Shown in pieces: positions 1-6,297 of a stretch of DNA of 15,664 nucleotides. Each line of letters begins with the position of its first letter. Positions within the stretch are counted from its first letter, which is position 1. The notes under the pieces were generated by a model. It searched no databases, was not told the origin of the DNA, and saw only the letters and a program-made list of their open reading frames with translations. The position numbers were made by a program, and so were the translations under genes. Source of the DNA: Syntrophomonas sp. (GTDB lineage: Bacteria > Bacillota > Syntrophomonadia > Syntrophomonadales > Syntrophomonadaceae); contig PWPP01000128.1 in the NCBI GenBank assembly GCA_003558625.1, positions 1 through 15,664 on the forward strand, written 5' to 3'.

Positions 1-1
1 A

Positions 2-1342
2 ATCAATACCTTTGTGGGCACCAGTATTCCCCGTTTGTTTGGCATGACCAGCACCGCCAATATTGGACCCAATACCTCAAGTATGCTGATCTATGTTGAC
101 CGGGAAATCCTCACTGCTGCTACCCTGAGAGAACAGCTTAACCGCGAAATGCAGCACCGGTTTCCCCGTATGATGATTACCGCTTCGGTCATAGAATCAG
201 GCCCCCCCGTGGGAGCTCCTGTTGCCCTCAGAATTCAGGGAGAATCACCGGAGACCTTAAATGTCATTGCAGCAGAAATTAAGAACCTCATGGCCAGCCA
301 GGACGGTGTGGAGAGTATTACCGATGATGCCGGGCGGCAACTGCCGGCCCTGGGTTTTTACCCCCAGCGTTCGGCCATGGAAGAATTTGGTATCAGCAGT
401 CGCCAGCTTTCGGAAATCCTCCGACTCCTGGGAGAAGGATTACCGGCAGGAGAGTTTGAACATGATCAAAGCCTGGTGGATCTCAGGATTAAATACAGTT
501 TTAACCGGGAATCCCCCCTGGAGAGTATCAATCGTATTTCGATCCTCTCCAGCCAGGGAGAGCGCGTGCCCTTATCTGCCCTGGCAGTGGTAAAACCTGA
601 ATTTAGCTTACAAAACCTTAGCCGCTTTAATTACCAATCTTCCATTACGGTTCGTGGTTATACTGACAGCCAGACCAATCCTGACCGCATTATCAATCAA
701 ATAATGCCCCAGATAGAGCAAGTGATGGCCTTATACCCGGGTTATGAATTAATTGTCGCCGGCGAAACCGCTGCCCGCTCCGAGGTTTTTGTAGAAATCG
801 GCAAAATTTTCATGGTTGTTATCGTTTTGGTATTGATTGTAATAGCCATTCAGTTTAATTCGTTGATTCTGCCCCTGCTCATTTTTATTACTGTTATTCT
901 TAGTACTTCAGGGGCTTTGTTCAGCCTGTTTTTTACCCAGACCGGTCTGGGTTTTATGTCCATGATGGGAGTAATCAGCTTAGCCGGGATTGTGGTGCGT
1001 AACGGAATCATTCTGGTAGAATTTATGGAAATGAACATTGCCCGCAGGTATTCCTCGTTACAGGCTATCCAACTGGCCTGTGCCCAGAGATTGCGCCCCA
1101 TTCTGTTAACCTCGTTTACGTCCTTTTTCGGCCTCATGCCCCTGGTCCTGGGAAAAAATCTCCTCTTTAAACCCCTGGCCATTGCCATTGCCGGAGGCCT
1201 GATTTTTTCCACGTTGCTCACATTATTATTAATACCGGCTTTCTATAAGCTTTATTTGCGACACTTCTACCGGGAAGAAGTCGATAATAAAGAATTAGAC
1301 GATGATGAAATTTGTGGGGTGTATGCACATGATCCCCTATAG
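2..1342 (+). CDS. RND-family efflux transporter permease, C-terminal part (5' end outside window)
   Basis: This is the C-terminal part of a resistance-nodulation-division (AcrB/HAE1-like) proton-driven export pump in the cytoplasmic membrane. The reading frame is open from base 2, so the gene starts upstream and about 446 residues of a protein that usually exceeds 1000 are visible. The first 260 or so residues form the extracytoplasmic porter region. Five hydrophobic segments follow, matching TM8-TM12: about residues 267-287, 290-311, 317-340, 364-384 and 391-419. The TM10 motif GIVVRNGIILVEF is characteristic; Arg stands where AcrB has its proton-relay Lys. The tail is short and acidic (NKELDDDE). 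No adaptor or outer-membrane channel gene is visible downstream, and no clear terminator follows. The substrate cannot be read from the sequence. The family call is secure; membership of a particular subfamily is not. Confidence 0.93.
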   Translation: MNTFVGTSIPRLFGMTSTANIGPNTSSMLIYVDREILTAATLREQLNREMQHRFPRMMITASVIESGPPVGAPVALRIQGESPETLNVIAAEIKNLMASQDGVESITDDAGRQLPALGFYPQRSAMEEFGISSRQLSEILRLLGEGLPAGEFEHDQSLVDLRIKYSFNRESPLESINRISILSSQGERVPLSALAVVKPEFSLQNLSRFNYQSSITVRGYTDSQTNPDRIINQIMPQIEQVMALYPGYELIVAGETAARSEVFVEIGKIFMVVIVLVLIVIAIQFNSLILPLLIFITVILSTSGALFSLFFTQTGLGFMSMMGVISLAGIVVRNGIILVEFMEMNIARRYSSLQAIQLACAQRLRPILLTSFTSFFGLMPLVLGKNLLFKPLAIAIAGGLIFSTLLTLLLIPAFYKLYLRHFYREEVDNKELDDDEICGVYAHDPL

Positions 1343-1432
1343 GATAATCTTTATATACTGATCCCCAGCCCTTTACAGGTTCATTTTCTCTATTTCTGCA
1401 GATGTACACGCAGGAATCTTCTTCCCCCTCTT

Positions 1433-1461
1433 AACATATTTTCACACAATCCTGTGATAAT
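1433..1461 (+). promoter_or_regulatory. Possible promoter with internal inverted repeat upstream of the small secreted protein
   Basis: TTAACA (1433-1438) and GATAAT (1456-1461) resemble sigma-A -35 and -10 elements, but the 17-bp optimum is exceeded (19 bp here... positions 1439-1455 give 17 to the hexamer start). A perfect inverted repeat TCACA-N6-TGTGA (1442-1457) fills the spacer and overlaps TTTTCACA (1439-1446). This arrangement suggests an operator, but the regulator is unknown. The rest of the 1343-1505 gap shows nothing clear. Confidence 0.35.
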
Positions 1462-1505
1462 CCTGCCATAAATGTCCCCCATAATAAGTAAAGGAGGTAC
1501 AAATA

Positions 1506-2081
1506 ATGAGAGGAGGTGTATCTATGAATATGATGAAAAAGGCCTTACCCGTCATACTTATTCTGTCCCTGCTGTTTTCAACCACAGCCCTGGTAGGAGC
1601 TGCCGGTGCTGACCCTGATAATCATGCCAACAACAAGCTACGGACAAATATCCAAGAGCGTCTCCGCCTGGAGTGTCCCGTGGAATGTGAATGGGGACAG
1701 GAAAACAGAATTGGGGGTTTTCATTCAAATGTATCCGATGAGTTAAGGGAGCAGCTGGAAGATTTGAGGAACCAGTTAGACAGCGGTTCTCTCAGCCGGG
1801 AAGAGTTTCTGTCAGCATTGAAGGAATTAGTTCCCGGTGATTATGAACGCAGAGGTATCGGCCCTCATTCCAATCTGCCGGCTGCATTGAAAGACCAGAT
1901 TGAAGAATTGAGAAACAGGCGGGACAGTGGAGCCATTAGCTGCGAGGAATTTCAGGCCCAGATCAAGGATGTCATTCCCGAGGACCTGGTCTATAAGGCC
2001 CGGGAAATGAAACAGGTAAAAAACAAGGAGCTCAAACAAAAAAAAGTGCGGGAGCAAATATTAAACGGCAGTTTGTCTTAG
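1506..2081 (+). CDS. Small secreted protein with two SHOCT-like repeats
   Basis: This is an exported protein of unknown function, 191 residues from the first ATG. A basic n-region (MKK) and a long hydrophobic core ending near GAAGA indicate a Sec signal peptide without a lipobox Cys. Two copies of an amphipathic hairpin repeat follow, at residues 73-112 and 121-160 (period 48). Each has the pattern LR-x2-DSG-x-(I/L)S-x-EEF ending in (V/I)P-(G/E)D. The pattern resembles the short SHOCT domain, a helix-turn-helix oligomerisation element. The C-terminus is very basic (about residues 168-182). Cys57 and Cys61 lie in a short CPVEC motif. Two starts are equally well supported: ATG 1506 after AAAGGAGGT, and in-frame ATG 1524 after AGGAGGT. 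The gene lies alone between the RND pump and cssRS. That it is a real secreted protein is likely; any role, for example in envelope stress, is inference from position. Confidence 0.82.
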   Translation: MRGGVSMNMMKKALPVILILSLLFSTTALVGAAGADPDNHANNKLRTNIQERLRLECPVECEWGQENRIGGFHSNVSDELREQLEDLRNQLDSGSLSREEFLSALKELVPGDYERRGIGPHSNLPAALKDQIEELRNRRDSGAISCEEFQAQIKDVIPEDLVYKAREMKQVKNKELKQKKVREQILNGSLS

Positions 2082-2145
2082 CCCCAGGCTACAATATGTT
2101 GGCAGCCGGTACCTCCAACGGCGCCCATGGAGCCGAATGTTTCCT

Positions 2146-2177
2146 GAAAGGACGTGTTTTTGGCAACGCGTCCTTTC
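2146..2177 (+). terminator. Long hairpin between the small secreted protein gene and cssR (terminator and/or operator)
   Basis: The arms 2146-2158 and 2165-2177 pair over 13 bp with one G-T wobble, around a 6-nt loop. A T-rich stretch follows (TTTGTTATACTTTTTG), so it could end transcription of the upstream gene. It also overlaps the cssR promoter: the -35 hexamer lies in the loop and start of the 3' arm. Confidence 0.6.
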
Positions 2178-2188
2178 TTTGTTATACT
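2160..2188 (+). promoter_or_regulatory. Sigma-A-type promoter of cssRS
   Basis: TTGGCA (2160-2165) and TATACT (2183-2188) are separated by exactly 17 bp, each differing from the vegetative consensus at one position. Transcription would start near 2195, giving a leader of only about 20 nt before the TTG start at 2215. Confidence 0.7.
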
Positions 2189-2214
2189 TTTTGTAGACTG
2201 GGGGAGTGGAAATC

Positions 2215-2877
2215 TTGTCTTACCGTATACATCTGGTGGAAGATGATGCCAACTTAAATGTAATCCTTAGCACCTATTTATCCCGGGAAGGATGGCAGGT
2301 TTCCTCTTTTTTTACCGGAGCCGAAGCCTTGCAGGCCATTGGTCTTGAACCCCACTTGTGGATTTTAGACATTATGCTGCCCGATATCAATGGCTACCAT
2401 TTGCTCCAGGAAATTAAAAACTCCTCTCCCCATATCCCGGTTATCTTCATCTCTGCCCGGGACGCGAACATAGACCGGGTAGTCGGTCTGGAACTGGGCA
2501 GCGATGATTACCTGGCCAAACCTTTTTTGCCCCGGGAGTTAATCATACGTGTCGGCAAAATCCTGGCCCGAGTTGAAACCACCCCGGCCGCTTCCCGGGA
2601 CATCCCCCCTTATACGGTATATCTCCAGAGTCGCACCGTTACTTGGGATCAAGGTGCGATTGAACTTACCGCCAGAGAGTTTGATCTTTTAGTCTATTTG
2701 CTGAATCATGTGGGACAGGCCTTAACTCGGGAACAAATACTGCTGCATATCTGGGGTCAGGACTATTATGGCAGTGACCGGGTGGTGGATGATCTGGTCC
2801 GAAGACTGCGCAGGAAAATGCCCTGCCTGCGCATAGAAACCCTCTATAGCTATGGCTACCGGATGGTGCAGATATGA
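2215..2877 (+). CDS. cssR: CssR-like response regulator (OmpR/PhoB family)
   Basis: This is a cytoplasmic DNA-binding response regulator, 220 residues, paired with the sensor kinase that follows. The N-terminal receiver domain has the acidic pocket (EDD, residues 9-11), phospho-acceptor Asp52 in WILDIMLPD, Ser80 and Lys102. A winged-helix output domain occupies about residues 122-219. The sequence closely resembles Bacillus subtilis CssR from memory, including MSY at the start, PHLWILDIMLPD, FISARDA and DRVVDDLVRRLRRKMP. In Bacillus, CssRS senses misfolded secreted protein and activates HtrA-type proteases. The start is set at TTG 2215 because a GGGGGAG ribosome binding site (2200-2206) stands 8 nt upstream; the GTG at 2206 would overlap that site. 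The stop overlaps the kinase start in ATGA, showing translational coupling. No htrA gene is visible here, so the target genes must be elsewhere or differ. Confidence 0.88.
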   Translation: MSYRIHLVEDDANLNVILSTYLSREGWQVSSFFTGAEALQAIGLEPHLWILDIMLPDINGYHLLQEIKNSSPHIPVIFISARDANIDRVVGLELGSDDYLAKPFLPRELIIRVGKILARVETTPAASRDIPPYTVYLQSRTVTWDQGAIELTAREFDLLVYLLNHVGQALTREQILLHIWGQDYYGSDRVVDDLVRRLRRKMPCLRIETLYSYGYRMVQI

Positions 2878-4265
2878 GAAACTGGCCCCTGTCCATACAA
2901 ATTTGGCTGGTCTTTGCTGCCATTACCTTAATTATATCCCTGGTCTTATCGTTAGTATTTCCCTGGACCCTGCGGAATTTTTTTACCCAGGAGATATATG
3001 CCACCATTGAAGAATCACAAATCTCTTTACTCCATTTCTACCCATCCGGGTATGCCGAGGAAAGAGGGCTGGGTGCCTTCATGGCCGAACGCAGGCAACA
3101 GCGACAGGGACTGCGTACCATCAGTCATTTCATCATTGCTCCCGACCGGGACAATGTATTCCCGGCAGTGCCTTTGCCTTCTTCTTTTTTAGACCAGGTC
3201 ATTGCTGAAGCCCGGACACAAACAACCACTAGCCAGAGGTACAGTAATGATATAGAGGATGAAAAAATCTTTTATGTGATAACCAGGAGCGAACTGGGCC
3301 GGCAAAATGTTTACCTGGTCTCCTATATGTGGGATACATATCGCGAAGACTTAGTCCAGACTTTGTTTAAGCAAATCCTTCTCATAATGTTCCTGGTTTT
3401 TCTAATAAGCTGGATCCCTTCTCTGGCCCTGGCCCGTTATGTGTCCCATCCCTTGATCACCCTGGAAAAAAAGGTGAAAAAACTGTCCCTGCGGGATTGG
3501 CATGAACCATTGCATTTGCAGCGGGGGGATGAGATTGGAAAGCTGGGCAATTCTATTGAACAGCTGCGTCGGCAGCTAATCGCCCAGGATGAAGCCCAAC
3601 AGTCCTTTTTACAGCATATATCCCATGAATTGAAAACACCGGTAATGGTTATCCGCAGCTATATTCAGGCCATCAAAGACGGCATTTATCCTAAAGGTGA
3701 TTTAGCCGAAACTACCAGGGTCATAGAAAGTGAAGCCGAACGTTTAGAACAGGGCATTCAAAACTTACTCTATTTGACCAAGCTTGATTATTTATCTACC
3801 CGTCAACCGGACTATGAACCGGTATCTTTAGACCGGTTAATCTGCGGAGTGGTAGAAAGATTCCGCTGGCAGCGCCCAGAATTGGATTGGACTCTGCAGT
3901 TATCTGCCCTGGAAATATTAGGAGACCGGGAACAACTACAGGTCATGCTGGAGAATCTCCTGGATAACCAGCTCCGTTATGCCGCCCAACGGATCCGGAT
4001 CACTTTGAACCCAAGCCGGGAACGGGAAATCTCATCGGTGTTGTTACATATCTGGAATGACGGCCCCCCCATTGAAGAAAAAATGTTGGGGGTAATGTTA
4101 GATAAATTTACCAAGGGATCCCGGGGGAAAATGGGTTTAGGCTTATCCATTGTAAAAGGAATAGTACATTTGCACCAGGGAAAAATTACCGTACAAAACA
4201 AAAATAACGGGGTTTCGTTTGATATACACTTTCCCCTACCCCAACACCTAAAACCACTTGAATAG
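2874..4265 (+). CDS. cssS: CssS-like membrane sensor histidine kinase
   Basis: This is the sensor partner of the preceding regulator, 463 residues. TM1 (about residues 10-30) and TM2 (about 165-187) flank an extracytoplasmic sensor domain of about 135 residues. A HAMP linker (about 188-240) follows, then the HisKA dimerisation domain with phospho-acceptor His251 in HISHELKTPVMVIR. The ATPase domain has the N box with Asn365, the G1 box NDGPP (Asp396), the F box around FTKG and the G2 box GLGLSIV (421-427). Similarity to Bacillus CssS, recalled from memory, extends into the sensor half (FxIQIW near the start, TLFKQ-ILLI, ISWIP, YLTKLDYL). This supports a secretion-stress or cell-envelope-stress role rather than a generic kinase. 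ATP-binding and phosphotransfer residues all look intact. The ATG overlaps the cssR stop by 4 nt. No clear terminator follows. Confidence 0.88.
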   Translation: MRNWPLSIQIWLVFAAITLIISLVLSLVFPWTLRNFFTQEIYATIEESQISLLHFYPSGYAEERGLGAFMAERRQQRQGLRTISHFIIAPDRDNVFPAVPLPSSFLDQVIAEARTQTTTSQRYSNDIEDEKIFYVITRSELGRQNVYLVSYMWDTYREDLVQTLFKQILLIMFLVFLISWIPSLALARYVSHPLITLEKKVKKLSLRDWHEPLHLQRGDEIGKLGNSIEQLRRQLIAQDEAQQSFLQHISHELKTPVMVIRSYIQAIKDGIYPKGDLAETTRVIESEAERLEQGIQNLLYLTKLDYLSTRQPDYEPVSLDRLICGVVERFRWQRPELDWTLQLSALEILGDREQLQVMLENLLDNQLRYAAQRIRITLNPSREREISSVLLHIWNDGPPIEEKMLGVMLDKFTKGSRGKMGLGLSIVKGIVHLHQGKITVQNKNNGVSFDIHFPLPQHLKPLE

Positions 4266-4396
4266 ACAGATCCCGGCCCTTGGGGTAAGAAAGCAGCCTT
4301 TTGTATTTGCAGTTTTTGGGCCAATAAGGGGGGATAACACCGGGCTTAGAAATAATCTTTACTCCCGATCTTCAGCAGTCAGACATCCGCTGGGGG

Positions 4397-4439
4397 GGTA
4401 AGAAACATGGACTGTTCTTATGTTATAATATTTCTTACC
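4397..4439 (+). promoter_or_regulatory. Inverted repeat enclosing a TATAAT box
   Basis: GGTAAGAAA (4397-4405) and TTTCTTACC (4431-4439) are perfect inverted arms with 25 nt between them. A consensus -10 TATAAT lies at 4424-4429; no good -35 is found 16-18 bp upstream, so an activator would be needed if this is a promoter. It may serve the downstream secreted protein gene, giving a leader of about 190 nt. Confidence 0.4.
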
Positions 4440-4610
4440 GGTACGTTAAATCCTGTTATGGGCCTGAAACGCTTTTTTCCCTTCCGGGAAGGATCGTTCA
4501 TTCAACGCAAGAGAGGAGGGATCATGTAAGCCCATATAACATCCCTGTTGCTACCCTGTCGATAAAGATCTTCTTTATTTAACTCCGTCCTCAATAATAT
4601 CTGACAAATT

Positions 4611-4618
4611 AAAGGAGG
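4611..4618 (+). promoter_or_regulatory. Ribosome binding site that favours the TTG 4626 start
   Basis: AAAGGAGG ends one base before ATG 4620, too close for initiation there, but 7 nt before the in-frame TTG at 4626. Confidence 0.7.
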
Positions 4619-4625
4619 AATGAAA

Positions 4626-5903
4626 TTGCGGATTAAATCAACACTACTCATGGCGCTGTTAATAGTTGCCTTCCTGGCCAGCCCGGTGCTGGCAGGTATC
4701 ACCTTTCAGGTAAATGATAAGAACTATGCCCCCCATTTCTCGCCAACATTAGAGGCTGGTGTCACCAGTGTCCCGGTGGATGTGATCAGTTATATGTATG
4801 GAGCCAAGGTAATTATTGAAGAGGATTCTAACATCTGCATCAGCAAAAATGACCTCCTGCTTGAAATGTGGGTCGGACAGCAAGATGTCCTCTTAAACGG
4901 TGAAGCCGGCAAAGATTTGCCCCGGAGCCCGGAACTGGTTGGAAACCAGATCCTGGTACCTTTTCGCGCCGTAAGTGAAATGCTGGGAGCAGAAATCGGC
5001 TGGAATCAGAAGGAAAGGAAAATCCTGGTCCAATATCATGAGGCCAAAAATAATATGACTCCCCTGGAAGTACTTACCCGGTCTTCCCAGTCCATGGCAG
5101 ACATCAATTCCTACAAAATGCGCGCAGGCATCGATATGATCATAGATGTGAATATACCCGGAGAAATGCCGCAGCAACAGAAAATGACCACTTTAATCGA
5201 TGCTTCCCTGCAGGAAAACCCTTTGTTAATGTACATGGAGATCAAGATGATACCGGAAGAACCTCTGAATGACCAGGAACTGGTTTCAGAAATTGTCTTC
5301 AATGAAGAGGGGTTTTTCTTGTATATTCCGGAAGCGGGATGGGTATTATTTGATATTCCCGGTCTGGATATGAAGGACCTGGTCGAAGAATACGGCAGCC
5401 AGGACCCGGTTAAAACGGCGGAGCAAATGCAGGAACTTGGAGCTCTATTTAGTTTTGCCCCGGATCAGTCTCGGGAGGGCAAAAACTATTGGGTTGTTAA
5501 AGTCACCCTGGATCCGGCCAGTTTCAGTAAAATGATGGCCTCCCTGGGGGAACAGCTATCCCAAATGGGGATTGGTTTGGCAGATCATGGAGGCCAGGAT
5601 ATGAACCAGGTATTGCAGGATATGCTAGAAAACATGGAACTTTTTATGGTGTATGATTTATGGGTAAACCAGGATACATTTATGATGGAATACATGGATT
5701 TAATCGCTGATATTGCTATGGTGATGGATATCCCGGATCCCGATATGCCCGGCAAAGCACAAATATCTATGCAGCAGCAGGCCTCTTATGAAATTTATGA
5801 TTTCGGGGTGTCCTTTCAGGTCCCTGAAATTACCGACTTCCTTACCATGGACCAGTTTATGACAGAAATGCTAACCCTGGCACCGGAACCAGAAACCCTG
5901 TAA
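4626..5903 (+). CDS. Secreted protein with copper-amine-oxidase-like N-terminal domain and Met-rich C-terminal part
   Basis: This exported protein has 425 residues from TTG 4626, chosen over ATG 4620 by ribosome-binding-site spacing. A signal peptide covers about residues 1-23 (cleavage near VLA-G) with no lipobox. Residues about 24-137 match the copper amine oxidase N-terminal-like domain common in secreted clostridial proteins (VPVDVISYMYGA, LVPFRAVSEMLGAEIGW). Despite the family name this domain carries no known catalytic site. The remainder (about 145-425) resembles LppX/LolA-like lipid- or wall-associated families (perhaps DUF6612), starting at a helix like MADINSYKM; this is a weak call. 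The last third is acidic and unusually rich in methionine: 17 Met within residues 303-415. A strong terminator lies directly downstream. The gene stands 360 bp after cssS, so it is probably a separate transcription unit. Function is unknown. Confidence 0.85.
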   Translation: MRIKSTLLMALLIVAFLASPVLAGITFQVNDKNYAPHFSPTLEAGVTSVPVDVISYMYGAKVIIEEDSNICISKNDLLLEMWVGQQDVLLNGEAGKDLPRSPELVGNQILVPFRAVSEMLGAEIGWNQKERKILVQYHEAKNNMTPLEVLTRSSQSMADINSYKMRAGIDMIIDVNIPGEMPQQQKMTTLIDASLQENPLLMYMEIKMIPEEPLNDQELVSEIVFNEEGFFLYIPEAGWVLFDIPGLDMKDLVEEYGSQDPVKTAEQMQELGALFSFAPDQSREGKNYWVVKVTLDPASFSKMMASLGEQLSQMGIGLADHGGQDMNQVLQDMLENMELFMVYDLWVNQDTFMMEYMDLIADIAMVMDIPDPDMPGKAQISMQQQASYEIYDFGVSFQVPEITDFLTMDQFMTEMLTLAPEPETL

Positions 5904-5911
5904 ACAAAACC

Positions 5912-5946
5912 AAAGGCCCCTTTCCTACCGGGAAAGGGGCCTTTTT
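5912..5946. terminator. Strong bidirectional Rho-independent terminator
   Basis: A perfect 14-bp stem (5912-5925 with 5931-5944) has a 5-nt loop, and the plus-strand run TTTTT ends it (5942-5946). On the minus strand the T-rich complement of 5902-5914 follows. It serves the secreted protein gene and the convergent small gene, whose stop codon begins inside the T run. Confidence 0.92.
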
Positions 5947-6152
5947 CACCTGCGGTCTCTTTCCAGGTCATAAAGCACTTTTTCACTGTACCACTTTTCA
6001 GGATATCCAGGACGCTTTTGCTTCAGTACCTTAAGTTGGCGCTCCCATGTATGTTCCGCTTCCTTACGGGAACCAGGATGCAGCTCAAGATACCGTTTTT
6101 TTAACTTCCCGGTCTGCCAGGAGGTAAGAAGCGACGAAAAATATCTTCTCAT
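5946..6152 (-). CDS. Small basic hypothetical protein (68 aa)
   Basis: No function is recognised. The 68-residue product is highly charged and mostly basic, rich in Trp and Tyr (LKKRYLELHPGSRKEAE, YPEKWYSEKVLYDLERDRR). It has no signal peptide or membrane segment, and it looks helical. Support for a real gene comes from the protein-like composition, exact convergence on the shared terminator at 5912-5946, and a position between that terminator and another one at 6173-6200. Against it are a weak ribosome binding site (GAAAGAG about 8 nt before ATG) and no visible promoter. An in-frame stop lies shortly upstream, so ATG 6152 is the only normal start. A DNA- or RNA-binding role would be a guess from charge alone. 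Confidence 0.5.
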   Translation of the reverse strand: MRRYFSSLLTSWQTGKLKKRYLELHPGSRKEAEHTWERQLKVLKQKRPGYPEKWYSEKVLYDLERDRR

Positions 6153-6172
6153 AATATAAACTCTTTCTATTT

Positions 6173-6200
6173 AAAAAACTCAGCCACACCACCGCTGAAG
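6173..6200 (-). terminator. Probable terminator downstream of the methyltransferase gene
   Basis: On the minus strand TTCAGC pairs with GCTGAG around a 9-nt loop and is followed by TTTTTT (complement of 6173-6178). The stem is short (6 bp with one wobble). The plus strand also ends in a T run (6203-6208), so it may work in both directions. Confidence 0.55.
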
Positions 6201-6297
6201 GGTTTTTTCTTAACATTTGATCTTCCAGAGCTTGGCCCGAATCTTTTATGCCGGAATCATGGCAGCTAAAATACACCCTGCCGCCATGATGGTTGCA

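Larger units (their letters stand above)
4266..4625. other. 360-bp intergenic region with possible leader elements
   Basis: No gene of credible length is seen. The left part (4266-4396) holds nothing recognisable and no convincing terminator for cssS. A 9-bp inverted repeat surrounds a TATAAT at 4397-4439. A 13-bp palindrome CCTTCC-G-GGAAGG lies at 4480-4492. At 4515-4529 a GGAGG is followed by ATG directly joined to TAA, a start-stop element. The final 25 bases carry the ribosome binding site of the next gene. No riboswitch family was recognised. Confidence 0.6.

Noticed and set aside
850..1221. Long open frame on the minus strand inside the RND gene
   Set aside because: It is the antisense of a clearly conserved transporter region, has no ribosome site and its product has no sensible composition.
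2206..2214. GTG start for cssR
   Set aside because: It lies within the ribosome binding site; TTG 2215 has proper spacing and gives the MSY start of CssR proteins.
4274..4321. GGCCC ... GGGCC stem after cssS as a terminator
   Set aside because: Only 5 bp with a loop of nearly 40 nt, and followed by AATAAGG rather than a T run.
6254..6290. Hairpin ATCATGG...CCATGAT after the methyltransferase as its terminator
   Set aside because: The stem is good but the minus strand continues with TCCGGCATAAAAG, not T's; the terminator at 6173-6200 fits better.
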